From assembly GCA_014360825.1 (NCBI GenBank), contig JACIWT010000003.1:151148-215147 (forward strand): a stretch of 64,000 bases of DNA, written 5' to 3'. Positions 42,817 through 49,722 of this stretch are shown here, piece after piece. This DNA is from Chloroflexota bacterium. GTDB lineage: Bacteria > Chloroflexota > Anaerolineae > UBA2200 > JACIWT01. A program made the translations under genes and the position numbers. Each line of letters begins with the position of its first letter. Position 1 is the first letter of the stretch. The notes beneath the pieces are model-generated. The model worked only from the letters and a program-made list of their open reading frames with translations. It ran no database searches and had not been told where the DNA came from.

Positions 42817-43548
42817 TTACCTCCACATCAGAAAGTCACTCAAGAGATCGCCTTCTGCCCGTAACTGCGCTCGCCGAAAGTGCTCCGTGCCGAGAAACAG
42901 ATGTTGTCGCTCTGGTGGAGCCGTCAGGATAGGCGATCCTCCCAGTTGGGTGCGGTGACAGCGGATGGCCGCCAACTTCTGTTCCCAGACCGGGCTCACG
43001 TCCACGGTCAGGGTGATCTCCCCATCGGGTGTGGCGTGAAGGTGAGACAGCCCCAGGGCCTGAACCACGGAACGCGGCACGGCCAGGTGGTAGAGCGCGG
43101 TCGGTGCGGCGGATCCCAGGGCGGCTGCCCGCTGGAAGGCCAGTGCCGTCCAGCGGCTGACGGCGATATGGTCGGGGTGGCCGGAGAGGCCGTCCGGTGG
43201 CCAGGTGAGGAGCACCTGGGGCCGCAGTTCCCGGACAATCACCAGCACCCGCTCCACGGCCTCTTCCTCGTCCACCTCGGCCAATGTACCGTCGCGGTAG
43301 TCCAGCAGGCGAGGCGGTTCAATGCCCAGAGCCGTACAGGCACAGCATAGTTCCTGTGCGCGTACGGCAGGCAATTCCTCGGGTGTACATAGTGGTGGGT
43401 CCCCGCACGAGCCAGCCTCGCCTCACGTGGCGGTGAGCACTTGTACCCGCACGCCCCGCTGGGCCAGCAAAGCCAGAGTACCGCCACAACGAGATGCCTC
43501 GTCGTCGGGGTGGGCGAGTATGGATAGTAGGGTTGGGAATCGCACCAT
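42817..43548 (-). pseudogene. PIG-L/LmbE-family deacetylase interrupted by one in-frame TGA
   Basis: Reading from ATG 43548, a single frame encodes 243 codons of a PIG-L/LmbE zinc deacetylase, broken only by TGA at 43425-43423 (codon 42). The metal motif AHPDDE lies before the stop; GHPDHIAVS and the C-terminal HFRRAQLRAEG lie after it. The stop falls in the strand LTAT-*-GEAGSCGD, where homologues have Arg (TATRGEAG), so one CGA to TGA change explains it. The downstream frame remains fully open, implying recent inactivation, a sequence error or readthrough. Selenocysteine is unlikely because the expected residue is Arg. Intact members remove acetyl groups from GlcNAc-linked substrates. Confidence 0.8.
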
Positions 43549-43562
43549 GATACGATCACATT

Positions 43563-43596
43563 ATCCTCCCGCAGACTTAGAAGCCTGCGGGAGGAT
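43563..43596 (-). terminator. Strong hairpin upstream of the broken LmbE gene
   Basis: A 12-bp perfect stem ATCCTCCCGCAG / CTGCGGGAGGAT, extended inside the loop by CTT/AAG. It is the second of two hairpins after the 73-aa gene and ends 15 bp before the LmbE start. It would at least reduce readthrough from the PadR unit into the exporter genes. Confidence 0.6.
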
Positions 43597-43609
43597 GATA
43601 ACTCTTTAC

Positions 43610-43645
43610 GGATGTGCGGTGCACTCCCAAGGGGGCTGCACATCC
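43610..43645 (-). terminator. Hairpin after the 73-aa coiled-coil gene
   Basis: GGATGTGC (43610-43617) pairs with GCACATCC (43638-43645), with an inner GTGCA.../...CTGCAC stack. It begins 11 bp beyond the stop of the small gene. There is no U-run. Confidence 0.5.
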
Positions 43646-43656
43646 ATTATCTTTCA

Positions 43657-43878
43657 CTATTTGCTCGCTTTCAGCTCAGCGATGCGCTCTTCCACCGCCT
43701 TGGCTTCTTCCTGGAGGGCCTTTAGGTATTCCTCCAGGCGAGCGATGCGCTCATCGCGAGTGGAAAAGCGTCGCCTGAAGGGGAAACGAGGCCCCCAGGG
43801 GGTAGGAACGCAGCCGCACCAATCACACCAATTGGCGTAGTGACCACGATGACTGTGATATTCACTGTGTCCGCACAT
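43657..43878 (-). CDS. Small Cys/His-rich coiled-coil protein (DUF5320-like)
   Basis: A 73-residue protein. The first 30 residues are rich in Cys, His and Trp (CGHSEYHSHRG, CDWCGC), which could bind a metal. Residues 42-73 form a heptad-like helix (RIARLEEYLKALQEEAKAVEERI). The ATG at 43878 has AAGGAGGTG upstream and lies 5 bp after the PadR stop. Similar small proteins commonly accompany PadR genes in anaerobes. Function unknown; it might modulate the regulator. Confidence 0.6.
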   Translation of the reverse strand: MCGHSEYHSHRGHYANWCDWCGCVPTPWGPRFPFRRRFSTRDERIARLEEYLKALQEEAKAVEERIAELKASK

Positions 43879-43883
43879 TTCAT

Positions 43884-44279
43884 TCACCTCCTTTCGTCAC
43901 CGTGGAAATAAGCCTCGTACTCGGCCAGGAATCGATCCAGCCGCTCCCGAGTGCGACGAATATTCACTGCCCGGGCGTGAAGGTATTCCACTCCCTCCGG
44001 TGTCACCTTGTACAGCCGCCGTGCAGGGCCACTCCCCTCTGTATCCCATGACGACTGAACTAATCCCTCCTCTTCCAATTGCCGCAAAGTGCGGTATAAG
44101 AGACCCGGATCGGCACTAGGAGAGTCCTCGTCCTGAGCCAAACGTTCCATTAGCTCATAGCCATGGCTTGGCTTCTGTAATAGGAGCAGGAGCAGCCAGG
44201 GCTGCACAAAGCCTCTTATCCGTCGCCGTGGTGGACAGCAATGTCTCTCGTTAATTTCCCCTTCGTGTTCCCGGCACAT
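43884..44279 (-). CDS. PadR-family transcriptional regulator
   Basis: A 131-residue winged-helix regulator. The HTH region has LLLLLQKPSHGYELMERLAQD and DPGLLYRTLRQLEEEGLVQS, the wing is GPARRLYKVTPEGVEYL, and a C-terminal helix (about 95-125) serves for dimerisation. An N-terminal extension rich in Cys and Arg precedes the domain. It has its own promoter and an AT-rich repeat at the likely operator. It heads a unit ending in a DrrAB-like exporter, the usual PadR target. Confidence 0.88.
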   Translation of the reverse strand: MCREHEGEINERHCCPPRRRIRGFVQPWLLLLLLQKPSHGYELMERLAQDEDSPSADPGLLYRTLRQLEEEGLVQSSWDTEGSGPARRLYKVTPEGVEYLHARAVNIRRTRERLDRFLAEYEAYFHGDERR

Positions 44280-44330
44280 GCTTGGCCTCCAAATTGAGTA
44301 GATAATATCCTATATATGACTTATACCTAT

Positions 44331-44359
44331 ATTGTACTGCAAAATCCCGAGACTGTCAA
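44331..44359 (-). promoter_or_regulatory. Consensus promoter and AT-rich operator of the PadR gene
   Basis: On the minus strand TTGACA (44359-44354), 17-bp spacer, TACAAT (44336-44331). Just downstream, 44298-44330 holds repeated ATATAGG and a GATATTATC stretch, a plausible PadR autoregulatory operator. Confidence 0.75.
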
Positions 44360-44471
44360 ATTCCTGGGTGGGGCGCAGAGAACAGAGGCTACCAGGCGGC
44401 ATCTGCACTTTGGATCCAATGCTGGTTGCTTATCGCCGAGCATCAGGTCCATCCTCGCTTGTGCGAATGAC

Positions 44472-44897
44472 CTAATGCGTTGGCTTTTCTTTCAGGGCCT
44501 TTTCGATGGTCTCGACGATAGCCTGTGCCACTTGATCGATTTCCTCAGTAGTAAAGGCCAGGCTGCTGAAAGGCCCCTGCTTGTTTATGTGCAGATCCGT
44601 CTCCAAGTTCAGGTAGACATCCGGGGCGATGCCTATCCCTGCCAGCAATTGACGGGCACACTCGTTGTGACAACCATCAATTACGATCAACGTTTCTATC
44701 CGCCGCACTAGGACAGATTGCCGGGGCACTTGGTTCAAAACGGCTGGCAGCGAGCAAACACCCACCAACTCACTGCCGAGCCGTTTCACCACTTCTAGGG
44801 CGGCCATCCCAGTCAGTGAGCCGGTGTTAGAACCACCACTAAAGCAGGCAAAAAGCCCCACTTTTGGTAATATTCCTTGCTGTTTCTGCAAATCCAT
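44472..44897 (-). CDS. DGC-domain putative zinc-binding protein 1
   Basis: A 141-residue protein of the DGC family, named after an Asp-Gly-Cys motif. Here FACFSGGSNTGSLTGMAA sits near the N-terminus and VIDGCHNECARQLL in the middle. The fold and the invariant Cys suggest metal or sulfur handling, but no member is biochemically defined. The ATG at 44897 is preferred over an upstream frame extension. It is the last gene of a five-gene minus-strand set that also includes a second DGC protein, which points to paired function. Confidence 0.75.
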   Translation of the reverse strand: MDLQKQQGILPKVGLFACFSGGSNTGSLTGMAALEVVKRLGSELVGVCSLPAVLNQVPRQSVLVRRIETLIVIDGCHNECARQLLAGIGIAPDVYLNLETDLHINKQGPFSSLAFTTEEIDQVAQAIVETIEKALKEKPTH

Positions 44898-44991
44898 TTT
44901 CTCGGCCCTCGGTGTGTGATAGGGAAGGTAAGTGAGCACACAAATCACGGTTTTCCACTGTTGCTCTGTCGCGCTCTAAAGCGGCAGGGCG

Positions 44992-45315
44992 TCATATCGC
45001 CCCCTCTACAAAAGTCACCTGGCAATCACCCGGCAGGAAGATACCTGCCGCCACCTCCATCGCCTTCAGTATCGCAGCGGGCACAATGCAACTGTTGCGG
45101 CATACATGTTCGGTAGCCAGCCGATAAACCCGTGTCTCGATCAGTGGGCAGGACATATCTTGGGCCACGTCCACCTTGCCCAACGCCTCGGCCAGGGCTT
45201 GGATATGCTCACAAGTGCTCGTGATCTCAAAGGTGACATGTGTTGCATCGGTCTTGCGGGCTTCGATCGTAGTTTCCTGCCCACACTGGCCGGCTTTAAC
45301 CCAACAGAATGCCAC
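44992..45315 (-). CDS. Small conserved Cys-containing protein (DUF6951-like)
   Basis: A 107-residue protein starting at GTG 45315, chosen because GGAGG lies exactly five bases upstream. It has AGQCGQETTIEA, EITSTCEHIQALAEAL, SCPLIETRVYRLA and CRNSCIVPAAILKAMEVAAG. The pattern of spaced cysteines and the closing PxAILKAxEVxAG helix fit a small uncharacterised family found with DGC and TauE genes in anaerobes; DUF6951 is my best recollection. Metal or persulfide binding is plausible, but nothing is proven. Confidence 0.6.
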   Translation of the reverse strand: MAFCWVKAGQCGQETTIEARKTDATHVTFEITSTCEHIQALAEALGKVDVAQDMSCPLIETRVYRLATEHVCRNSCIVPAAILKAMEVAAGIFLPGDCQVTFVEGAI

Positions 45316-45407
45316 ATCTACCTCCGTGAAAACTCGGAGCAATTTGCATGAGCGACAGATTGCTTACCCCGGCGCTCAGAGCCTGGTGTGATCCAACACT
45401 GAGGCGG

Positions 45408-46337
45408 TCACCAAATCTGGATTCCAAAGAAAGCGGTGATAAACTTCACTGCGACGTAAAGGAAGTACACGCCGAAGAGCAGTTTCAGTGTTGCGGGTCT
45501 GAAACGCTTGATAAGGGAGGCTCCTACCTGAGCGCCAATGACGATACCCGCTGCAATAAGCAGGCCTGTAGCCAAATGCACAAATCCCTCTGCGAGTTTG
45601 ATGCCACCGCCGATCACTGTAAGGGGGATCATCGTCGCCAGAGAGGTGCCCATGGTGATATAGACGGGTGCGCCGAAGAGGTAGATCAGTCCCGGAACCA
45701 AGGCGTAGCCTCCGCCCAGGCCTGCCAGACCGGTAGCGATCCCGACTATGAAGCCAAAAACTGCCATCACCCAGCCCGAACCCGGAATCGCCCCTCCCTC
45801 CCCTTTGGGTGCGGCGCGCTGGACGATCCCTTCGTAGACCATCCGAAGCGCGGGCCAGAGGAAGATCAAGCCGAGGATGAGCCCTAATAGTTTCGCCTGA
45901 TGCGAGAGTACTGTGAACAGCCACGAACCGAGCAGGACGCCGAGAGTACCGCCGGAGCCCAGCCGCAGAAAAGCACGCACATCCACGTTTCGGCGGACGA
46001 TGTGGCCATAACCGCCCGAGAGCGCGGTGAAAACCACAGCGAAGAGTGTGGTGCCGACGGCAATTGGGGCAGGATAGCCCATCCAGAAATGGAGGATTGG
46101 CAACACTACGCTACACCCGCCTGTGCCGATTAATCCGCCAAGCAAGCCGGCAAAGAACCCGACCACAATGAGCACTATGCCTTTCCCTGCATTCATCGGC
46201 GCCACGCCGGGGGCAGTGCCAATTCCCGTTGCCAGCGTCCACACCGTCAGCACGGCGATAATGAGCACCAGCACCACGGTTGGGATTTGCTCATACCACC
46301 ATGGTGTTGGTTTATCAGAGGATATTCGAGGCTTCAT
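45408..46337 (-). CDS. TauE/SafE-family sulfite/sulfonate exporter-like permease
   Basis: A 309-residue integral membrane protein with about eight or nine helices. The TauE/SafE repeat appears twice: GFFAGLLGGLIGTGGCSVVLP and GIATGLAGLGGGYALVPGLIY. Members export sulfite, sulfoacetate or related organosulfur anions, usually driven by the membrane gradient. The ATG at 46337 follows AAAGGGGAAG. It lies 50 bp after DUF1805 in a set with two DGC proteins, tying that set to sulfur chemistry by association. Confidence 0.85.
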   Translation of the reverse strand: MKPRISSDKPTPWWYEQIPTVVLVLIIAVLTVWTLATGIGTAPGVAPMNAGKGIVLIVVGFFAGLLGGLIGTGGCSVVLPILHFWMGYPAPIAVGTTLFAVVFTALSGGYGHIVRRNVDVRAFLRLGSGGTLGVLLGSWLFTVLSHQAKLLGLILGLIFLWPALRMVYEGIVQRAAPKGEGGAIPGSGWVMAVFGFIVGIATGLAGLGGGYALVPGLIYLFGAPVYITMGTSLATMIPLTVIGGGIKLAEGFVHLATGLLIAAGIVIGAQVGASLIKRFRPATLKLLFGVYFLYVAVKFITAFFGIQIW

Positions 46338-46387
46338 TTTCTTCCCCTTTCTGTTTGTTATCGTCTGCTCACCCAAGCAGTATCAGG

Positions 46388-46699
46388 TTACAGGAGTCGG
46401 CTCAGGGCATCTTCGCCTTTCATCCCTTCGGCCACTCCCAGTTGCTTGGCTTGAGCGGTGCAGGATTCGATGGGCGCGCTCAGTATTTCCTCAAACGAGG
46501 TGATACCCTGTACTCTGGCAGCCGCAACCCCTCTTTGTTCCAAGGCGACAATGTCAAAGTTCCGGCACACAATCATCCCCTTGTTCCCAATCAAGACGAT
46601 GATCGTCGCTTTCTCAGGATTCTGAGGGTTTCCGATGCGCACGCCCACGGCTGTACTTGTGGAGACCTCGACGAATTCAATCTGTATATTTCCCGCCAT
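46388..46699 (-). CDS. DUF1805 protein
   Basis: A 103-residue protein of the DUF1805 family: TAVGVRIGNPQNPEKATIIVLIGNKGMIVCRNFDIVALE, with a conserved Cys, and RVQGITSFEEILSAPI, then KQLGVAEGMKGEDALSRL. The family is widespread in anaerobes and archaea with no assigned biochemistry. A strong AGGAGGGAGGA ribosome-binding site precedes the ATG. It is the second gene after the DGC 2 gene and before the TauE/SafE permease. Confidence 0.8.
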   Translation of the reverse strand: MAGNIQIEFVEVSTSTAVGVRIGNPQNPEKATIIVLIGNKGMIVCRNFDIVALEQRGVAAARVQGITSFEEILSAPIESCTAQAKQLGVAEGMKGEDALSRLL

Positions 46700-46789
46700 T
46701 TCATCCTCCCTCCTGGCCTACTGAAATTGAAGGCTTCTGGTGCCGTTCTCTAGCGACACTGGGAGTCTCTTTTACTTAATGGGGGTTTG

Positions 46790-47200
46790 TTACTCCAATG
46801 CCTCCTTAGCAATCTTCTGGGCGATGCGATGTACATCCTTTTCGTCAAAGTCGAGGGTGGGTACTTTCTCCACCCCCTCCTTGGCGATGACCGTCTCGTA
46901 ATCATAGGGGATGCCCAATTTCTCCAACACCTTGCTGGCGCAGCGATTCCCACAGCCGTTGATGACGATGAGTTTCCTGGCCCGCTTGGCAATGTCCACG
47001 TGGACCTTCGACTCGGCGGCTATGGCGGTGGTACAGCACATACGTGCCGCTTCTTTAGAGTTCGTCAATTCAACGGCTACTGCGTGACCCACCTGGCCCA
47101 CACTGGCTGCACCGTCACAAGCCAGGATGATATCCAGGTTTTCAGCTTCTTTGGCGCAGACGGGTAATAGCCTGATGGGTGCTTCCGTTACTTCTGCCAT
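46790..47200 (-). CDS. DGC-domain putative zinc-binding protein 2
   Basis: A 136-residue DGC-family protein. It has ILACDGAASVGQVGHAVA, ARMCCTTAIAA and VINGCGNRCASKVLEKLG, where the namesake motif is Asn-Gly-Cys instead of Asp-Gly-Cys. The ATG at 47200 has AAGGAGG eight bases upstream. It is the first gene of the leftward unit, divergent from the Crp/Fnr gene across 215 bp. It is a diverged paralogue of the DGC protein at the other end of the same unit. Confidence 0.75.
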   Translation of the reverse strand: MAEVTEAPIRLLPVCAKEAENLDIILACDGAASVGQVGHAVAVELTNSKEAARMCCTTAIAAESKVHVDIAKRARKLIVINGCGNRCASKVLEKLGIPYDYETVIAKEGVEKVPTLDFDEKDVHRIAQKIAKEALE

Positions 47201-47290
47201 TTCGAATGCCTCCTTACTTTTGTCTTTATATGACTTACTCACTTATTATACTCAACCTGTCAAATCGCTCCTCCATAGCAACGTTGGACT

Positions 47291-47319
47291 TTGAACTCCG
47301 GGGAGAGGGACAGTATAAT
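47291..47319 (+). promoter_or_regulatory. Promoter of the Crp/Fnr gene
   Basis: TTGAAC (47291-47296), 17-bp spacer, TATAAT (47314-47319), about 97 bp upstream of the start. The -10 context CAGTATAATGAAA(T/A)TGCA recurs before the ferredoxin gene at 48163-48180. Confidence 0.65.
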
Positions 47320-47415
47320 GAAATTGCAGATCCGTGTATTTCTTTTGTAAGGCCGGGGAAAATGGCAGCAGTAGATCCCTGCTCGCATGACAACGCTCGC
47401 CAAGGCGGGTCAAAA

Positions 47416-48120
47416 ATGGAACGCATTACATCGGAGGAGCCAACTGCAGGGGCAGGCCTCTTGCGCGCTGTCCCCTACTTCGCCTGTCTTGATGGCAGTG
47501 ACCTTGCCGCTGTGATCAGCGTGGCAAGCCGCCGAGAGTACGATCAGGGTCAGATAATTTTTCTGGAGGGCGAACCATGCGCCGGACTGTTCGCAGTAGA
47601 GTCGGGACACGTCAAAGTGTTCAAAGTGTCGCCGGAAGGGCGGGAGCAAGTGTTGCATGTTCTGGGCCCAGGGCAGACCTTTAATGATGTGGCTGTCCTC
47701 GACGGCGGCCCCAATCCAGCCAGTGCGGCGGCCCTGGAGCCGACAGCCCTGTGGGTCGTGGACCGGAACTCGATGCTGGCCCTGCTCCATCAACACCCCA
47801 GCCTGGCCGTGGCTGTCATCGAAAACTTGGCTACCAGAGCACGCCATTTGGTCTCTCTTATAGAAGACCTTTCTTTCCGCAGCGTGTCGGCCCGTTTAGC
47901 CCGGCTGCTGTTGCAGCAAGCCAGTGAGGGCGAACGCAGCCTAGAACTGGGGCGTCGCCATTTGATGACCCAGGAGGAGATGGCCGCCCGGTTAGGCACG
48001 GTGCGAGAAATGGTGGGGCGCTCGTTGCGCAGTCTCGAAGACGAGGGGCTAATCAGGATGGAGCGCCACCGCATTGTCCTCCTCGATGTGGATGGTCTGC
48101 GAGACAGAGCGATGATGTGA
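47416..48120 (+). CDS. Crp/Fnr-family transcriptional regulator
   Basis: A 234-residue regulator. The cyclic-nucleotide-binding-type barrel (about 20-140) has FLEGEPCAGLFAVESGHVKVFKVSPEGREQVLHVLGPGQTFNDVAVLDGG, split by glycine turns. A long dimer helix follows, then a winged helix with MTQEEMAARLGTVREMVGRSLRSLEDEGLI. Only two N-terminal cysteines are visible, so an Fnr-type cluster is not obvious; the PVxSxR cAMP-site is also absent. The ATG at 47416 follows AAGGCGGG; the frame extends 79 codons upstream, across the promoter. It probably controls the flanking divergent units. Confidence 0.9.
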   Translation: MERITSEEPTAGAGLLRAVPYFACLDGSDLAAVISVASRREYDQGQIIFLEGEPCAGLFAVESGHVKVFKVSPEGREQVLHVLGPGQTFNDVAVLDGGPNPASAAALEPTALWVVDRNSMLALLHQHPSLAVAVIENLATRARHLVSLIEDLSFRSVSARLARLLLQQASEGERSLELGRRHLMTQEEMAARLGTVREMVGRSLRSLEDEGLIRMERHRIVLLDVDGLRDRAMM

Positions 48121-48162
48121 TGTGTGAATGAGACTAAAGTCACAGACGGGGGGCCGTAGAGG

Positions 48163-48201
48163 CAGTATAATGAAAATGCAAGCCGAACGGCCCCATTTTC
48201 A
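48163..48201 (+). promoter_or_regulatory. Ferredoxin promoter core with a hairpin at the start of the transcript
   Basis: CAGTATAATGAAAATGCA (TATAAT at 48166-48171) nearly duplicates the Crp/Fnr promoter core, but no good -35 lies at 17 bp, which suggests activator dependence. A GACTAAAGTC palindrome (48132-48141) lies 24 bp upstream. Overlapping the start region, TGAAAATG (48171-48178) pairs with CATTTTCA (48194-48201) around an inner GCC-GAAC-GGC hairpin. Confidence 0.55.
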
Positions 48202-48218
48202 CTGTAGGGAGATGTGGG

Positions 48219-48443
48219 ATGGATGAGGAGATAGTTCTGCCGGTCATTGATCCGCTCAAGTGCGATGGCTGTGGGGTGTGTGTGACTGTCTGCCCGAGCG
48301 GTGCATTGGCCATTGAGGACGGTAAGGCAGCGATCGTGCACCCCGAAGCATGCCAATACGATGGCGCTTGTGAGGCTTTTTGTCCTGCTGGGGCGATTGC
48401 CCGCCCTTTCGAAATCATCATTGCAGGAGATAGGGGTCGCTAA
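48219..48443 (+). CDS. Small ferredoxin-like 4Fe-4S protein
   Basis: A 74-residue electron carrier. The first site is canonical: CDGCGVCVTVCPSGAL. The second (CQYDGACEAFCPAGAI) has a CxxxxC-x3-C pattern with one fewer usual ligand, as in ferredoxins with one intact and one altered cluster. A GGGAGATGTGGG ribosome-binding site precedes the ATG. It is the first gene of a unit with hemerythrin, a second ferredoxin and a Zn-ribbon protein. Confidence 0.85.
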   Translation: MDEEIVLPVIDPLKCDGCGVCVTVCPSGALAIEDGKAAIVHPEACQYDGACEAFCPAGAIARPFEIIIAGDRGR

Positions 48444-48502
48444 ATATATCCGGCTATGCACTTCAGGATACCCCTCACCCAGAATTCAGGAAGGAAAGAA
48501 GG

Positions 48503-49048
48503 ATGATACCGACAGAAGTACTCAAGCATGAACACGAGATTATCCTGATGGTCCTAGATGCGGCTGAACGCGAAGCAGGCCGCGTTCAGGATAGCGGCAA
48601 AGTAAATGCGGACGCACTCGACAAGATGGTTGACTTCTTCAGGAACTTCGCCGATCACTGCCATCATGCCAAGGAGGAAAAGCAACTCTTTGCCAAGATG
48701 CGGGAACGGGGCATGCCCGGCGATAGGGGACCGATCGCGGTGATGCTCCTAGAGCATGACGAGGGGCGGCGGCGCGTGAGGGCGGTAGCCGAGGCACTCC
48801 CACAGGCCCAAAAGGGCGATTCGCTGGCCATTCGTTCATTGCAGGAGAATTTGTCAGCCTATGTTCAACTCTTGCGGGCGCACATTGACAAGGAAGACAA
48901 CGTTCTATACCCCATGGCGGACCAACTCTTCACCCCAGAGGATCAGCGAGCATTAGCCGAGGCTTTTGAAAAGATCGAAGCCGAGGAGGTGGGGGAAGGA
49001 GTGCACGAGAAATATCACCAACTCGCTTATGAACTTGCCGAAGGATAG
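48503..49048 (+). CDS. Hemerythrin-domain protein
   Basis: A 181-residue four-helix protein with hemerythrin-type diiron ligands: EVLKHEHEII (His9, His11), FADHCHHAKEEKQLF, LLEHDEGRRRV and LLRAHIDKEDNVLYPMAD. Such proteins bind O2 or NO, or store and sense iron and oxygen. The 3' part has an Glu-rich helix. GGAAGGAAAGAAGG supplies the ribosome-binding site. The setting with ferredoxins in an anaerobe suggests oxygen or NO defence. Confidence 0.88.
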   Translation: MIPTEVLKHEHEIILMVLDAAEREAGRVQDSGKVNADALDKMVDFFRNFADHCHHAKEEKQLFAKMRERGMPGDRGPIAVMLLEHDEGRRRVRAVAEALPQAQKGDSLAIRSLQENLSAYVQLLRAHIDKEDNVLYPMADQLFTPEDQRALAEAFEKIEAEEVGEGVHEKYHQLAYELAEG

Positions 49049-49057
49049 GGGATATTA

Positions 49058-49435
49058 GTGGTTAGTCGTCAAATTGTCAAAATCAACGAAGATCTATGTA
49101 ACGGCTGCGGCCTCTGCGTTACCCCCTGTGTTGAGGGCGCTATCGCGATCGTGAATGGGAAAGCCCGCGTGATGAATGAGGAGTTGTGTGATGGGGCAGG
49201 CTTTTGTTTGGCGGTTTGTCCGACTGGGGCGCTCACCATCGAGGAGCGACAGACAGTTCCCTTCAACAAAGCGACCGCTGAAGAACAGCAGAGATTCCGA
49301 AGTCCAACTTACATTGCCCAATCGTGCTTCCGGTGTGGCTCGACCGAGGAACAGGCGGTACTTTTGCCGTGTCGCCGACATGGGGAGAGCCTCTGGGTTT
49401 GCACTCGCTGCTTGCCATATCTGATCCACGGATGA
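49058..49435 (+). CDS. 4Fe-4S ferredoxin with Cys-rich C-terminal domain
   Basis: A 125-residue protein starting at GTG 49058 behind AGGGGAT. The N-terminal ferredoxin part has [16 protein letters not shown] and [16 protein letters not shown]; the second site has CxxxxxC instead of CxxCxxC. The C-terminal part (about 88-125) has [16 protein letters not shown] and [11 protein letters not shown], which resembles a zinc or redox knuckle. It begins 9 bp after the hemerythrin gene. It may be the redox partner of that protein. Confidence 0.82.
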   Translation: MVSRQIVKINEDLCNGCGLCVTPCVEGAIAIVNGKARVMNEELCDGAGFCLAVCPTGALTIEERQTVPFNKATAEEQQRFRSPTYIAQSCFRCGSTEEQAVLLPCRRHGESLWVCTRCLPYLIHG

Positions 49436-49473
49436 AGTTAGAAATATGTGGGTCCTTTTAGAGGTATGTTAGC

Positions 49474-49722
49474 ATGGCCTTGTATAAGGGATGTCCGGGA
49501 GCGATCACTATCCGCGAAGCATCGCCAGAGTACGTGATCTGTCCCCATTGTGGTCAGGAGACAGAACTCTGGTCTGATGAGAGAATAGGCCATTGCCACC
49601 ATTGTGGCGCTCCTCTTCTCCGCGAGGTGGGATCATCCTGTATTGACTGGTGCGCCTATGCGAAAGAATGCATAGGCGAAGAAAAATATCGACAACTGAA
49701 GGAGAAAGGCGCGGGGCCGTGA
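49474..49722 (+). CDS. Small Zn-ribbon protein
   Basis: An 82-residue protein with two CxxC knuckles, ICPHCGQETELW and HCHHCGAPL, plus CIDWCAYAKECIG near the C-terminus. It probably binds zinc. The stop overlaps the next gene's GTG start (GTGA), so the two are coupled. No specific function is recognised. Confidence 0.75.
   Translation: MALYKGCPGAITIREASPEYVICPHCGQETELWSDERIGHCHHCGAPLLREVGSSCIDWCAYAKECIGEEKYRQLKEKGAGP

Noticed and set aside
43423..43425. TGA in the LmbE/PIG-L gene as a second selenocysteine codon
   Set aside because: The aligned family residue is Arg, not Cys, and the following sequence shows no bulged SECIS-like hairpin at the right distance. A nonsense change fits better.
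47258..47263. TTGACA on the minus strand upstream of the second DGC gene
   Set aside because: The only good -10 (TATAAT at 47250-47245) is just 7 bp away, so the two cannot form one promoter. I did not annotate a promoter for this gene.
47179..47415. N-terminal extension of the Crp/Fnr frame
   Set aside because: The 79 extra codons run across the divergent intergenic region and the promoter, and look like noncoding translation. The ATG at 47416 has a ribosome-binding site and the correct family length.
48123..48144. TGTGA and TCACA halves resembling a CRP box before the ferredoxin gene
   Set aside because: The halves are 12 bp apart instead of the usual 6, so it is not a standard CRP site. 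Only the GACTAAAGTC palindrome is mentioned.
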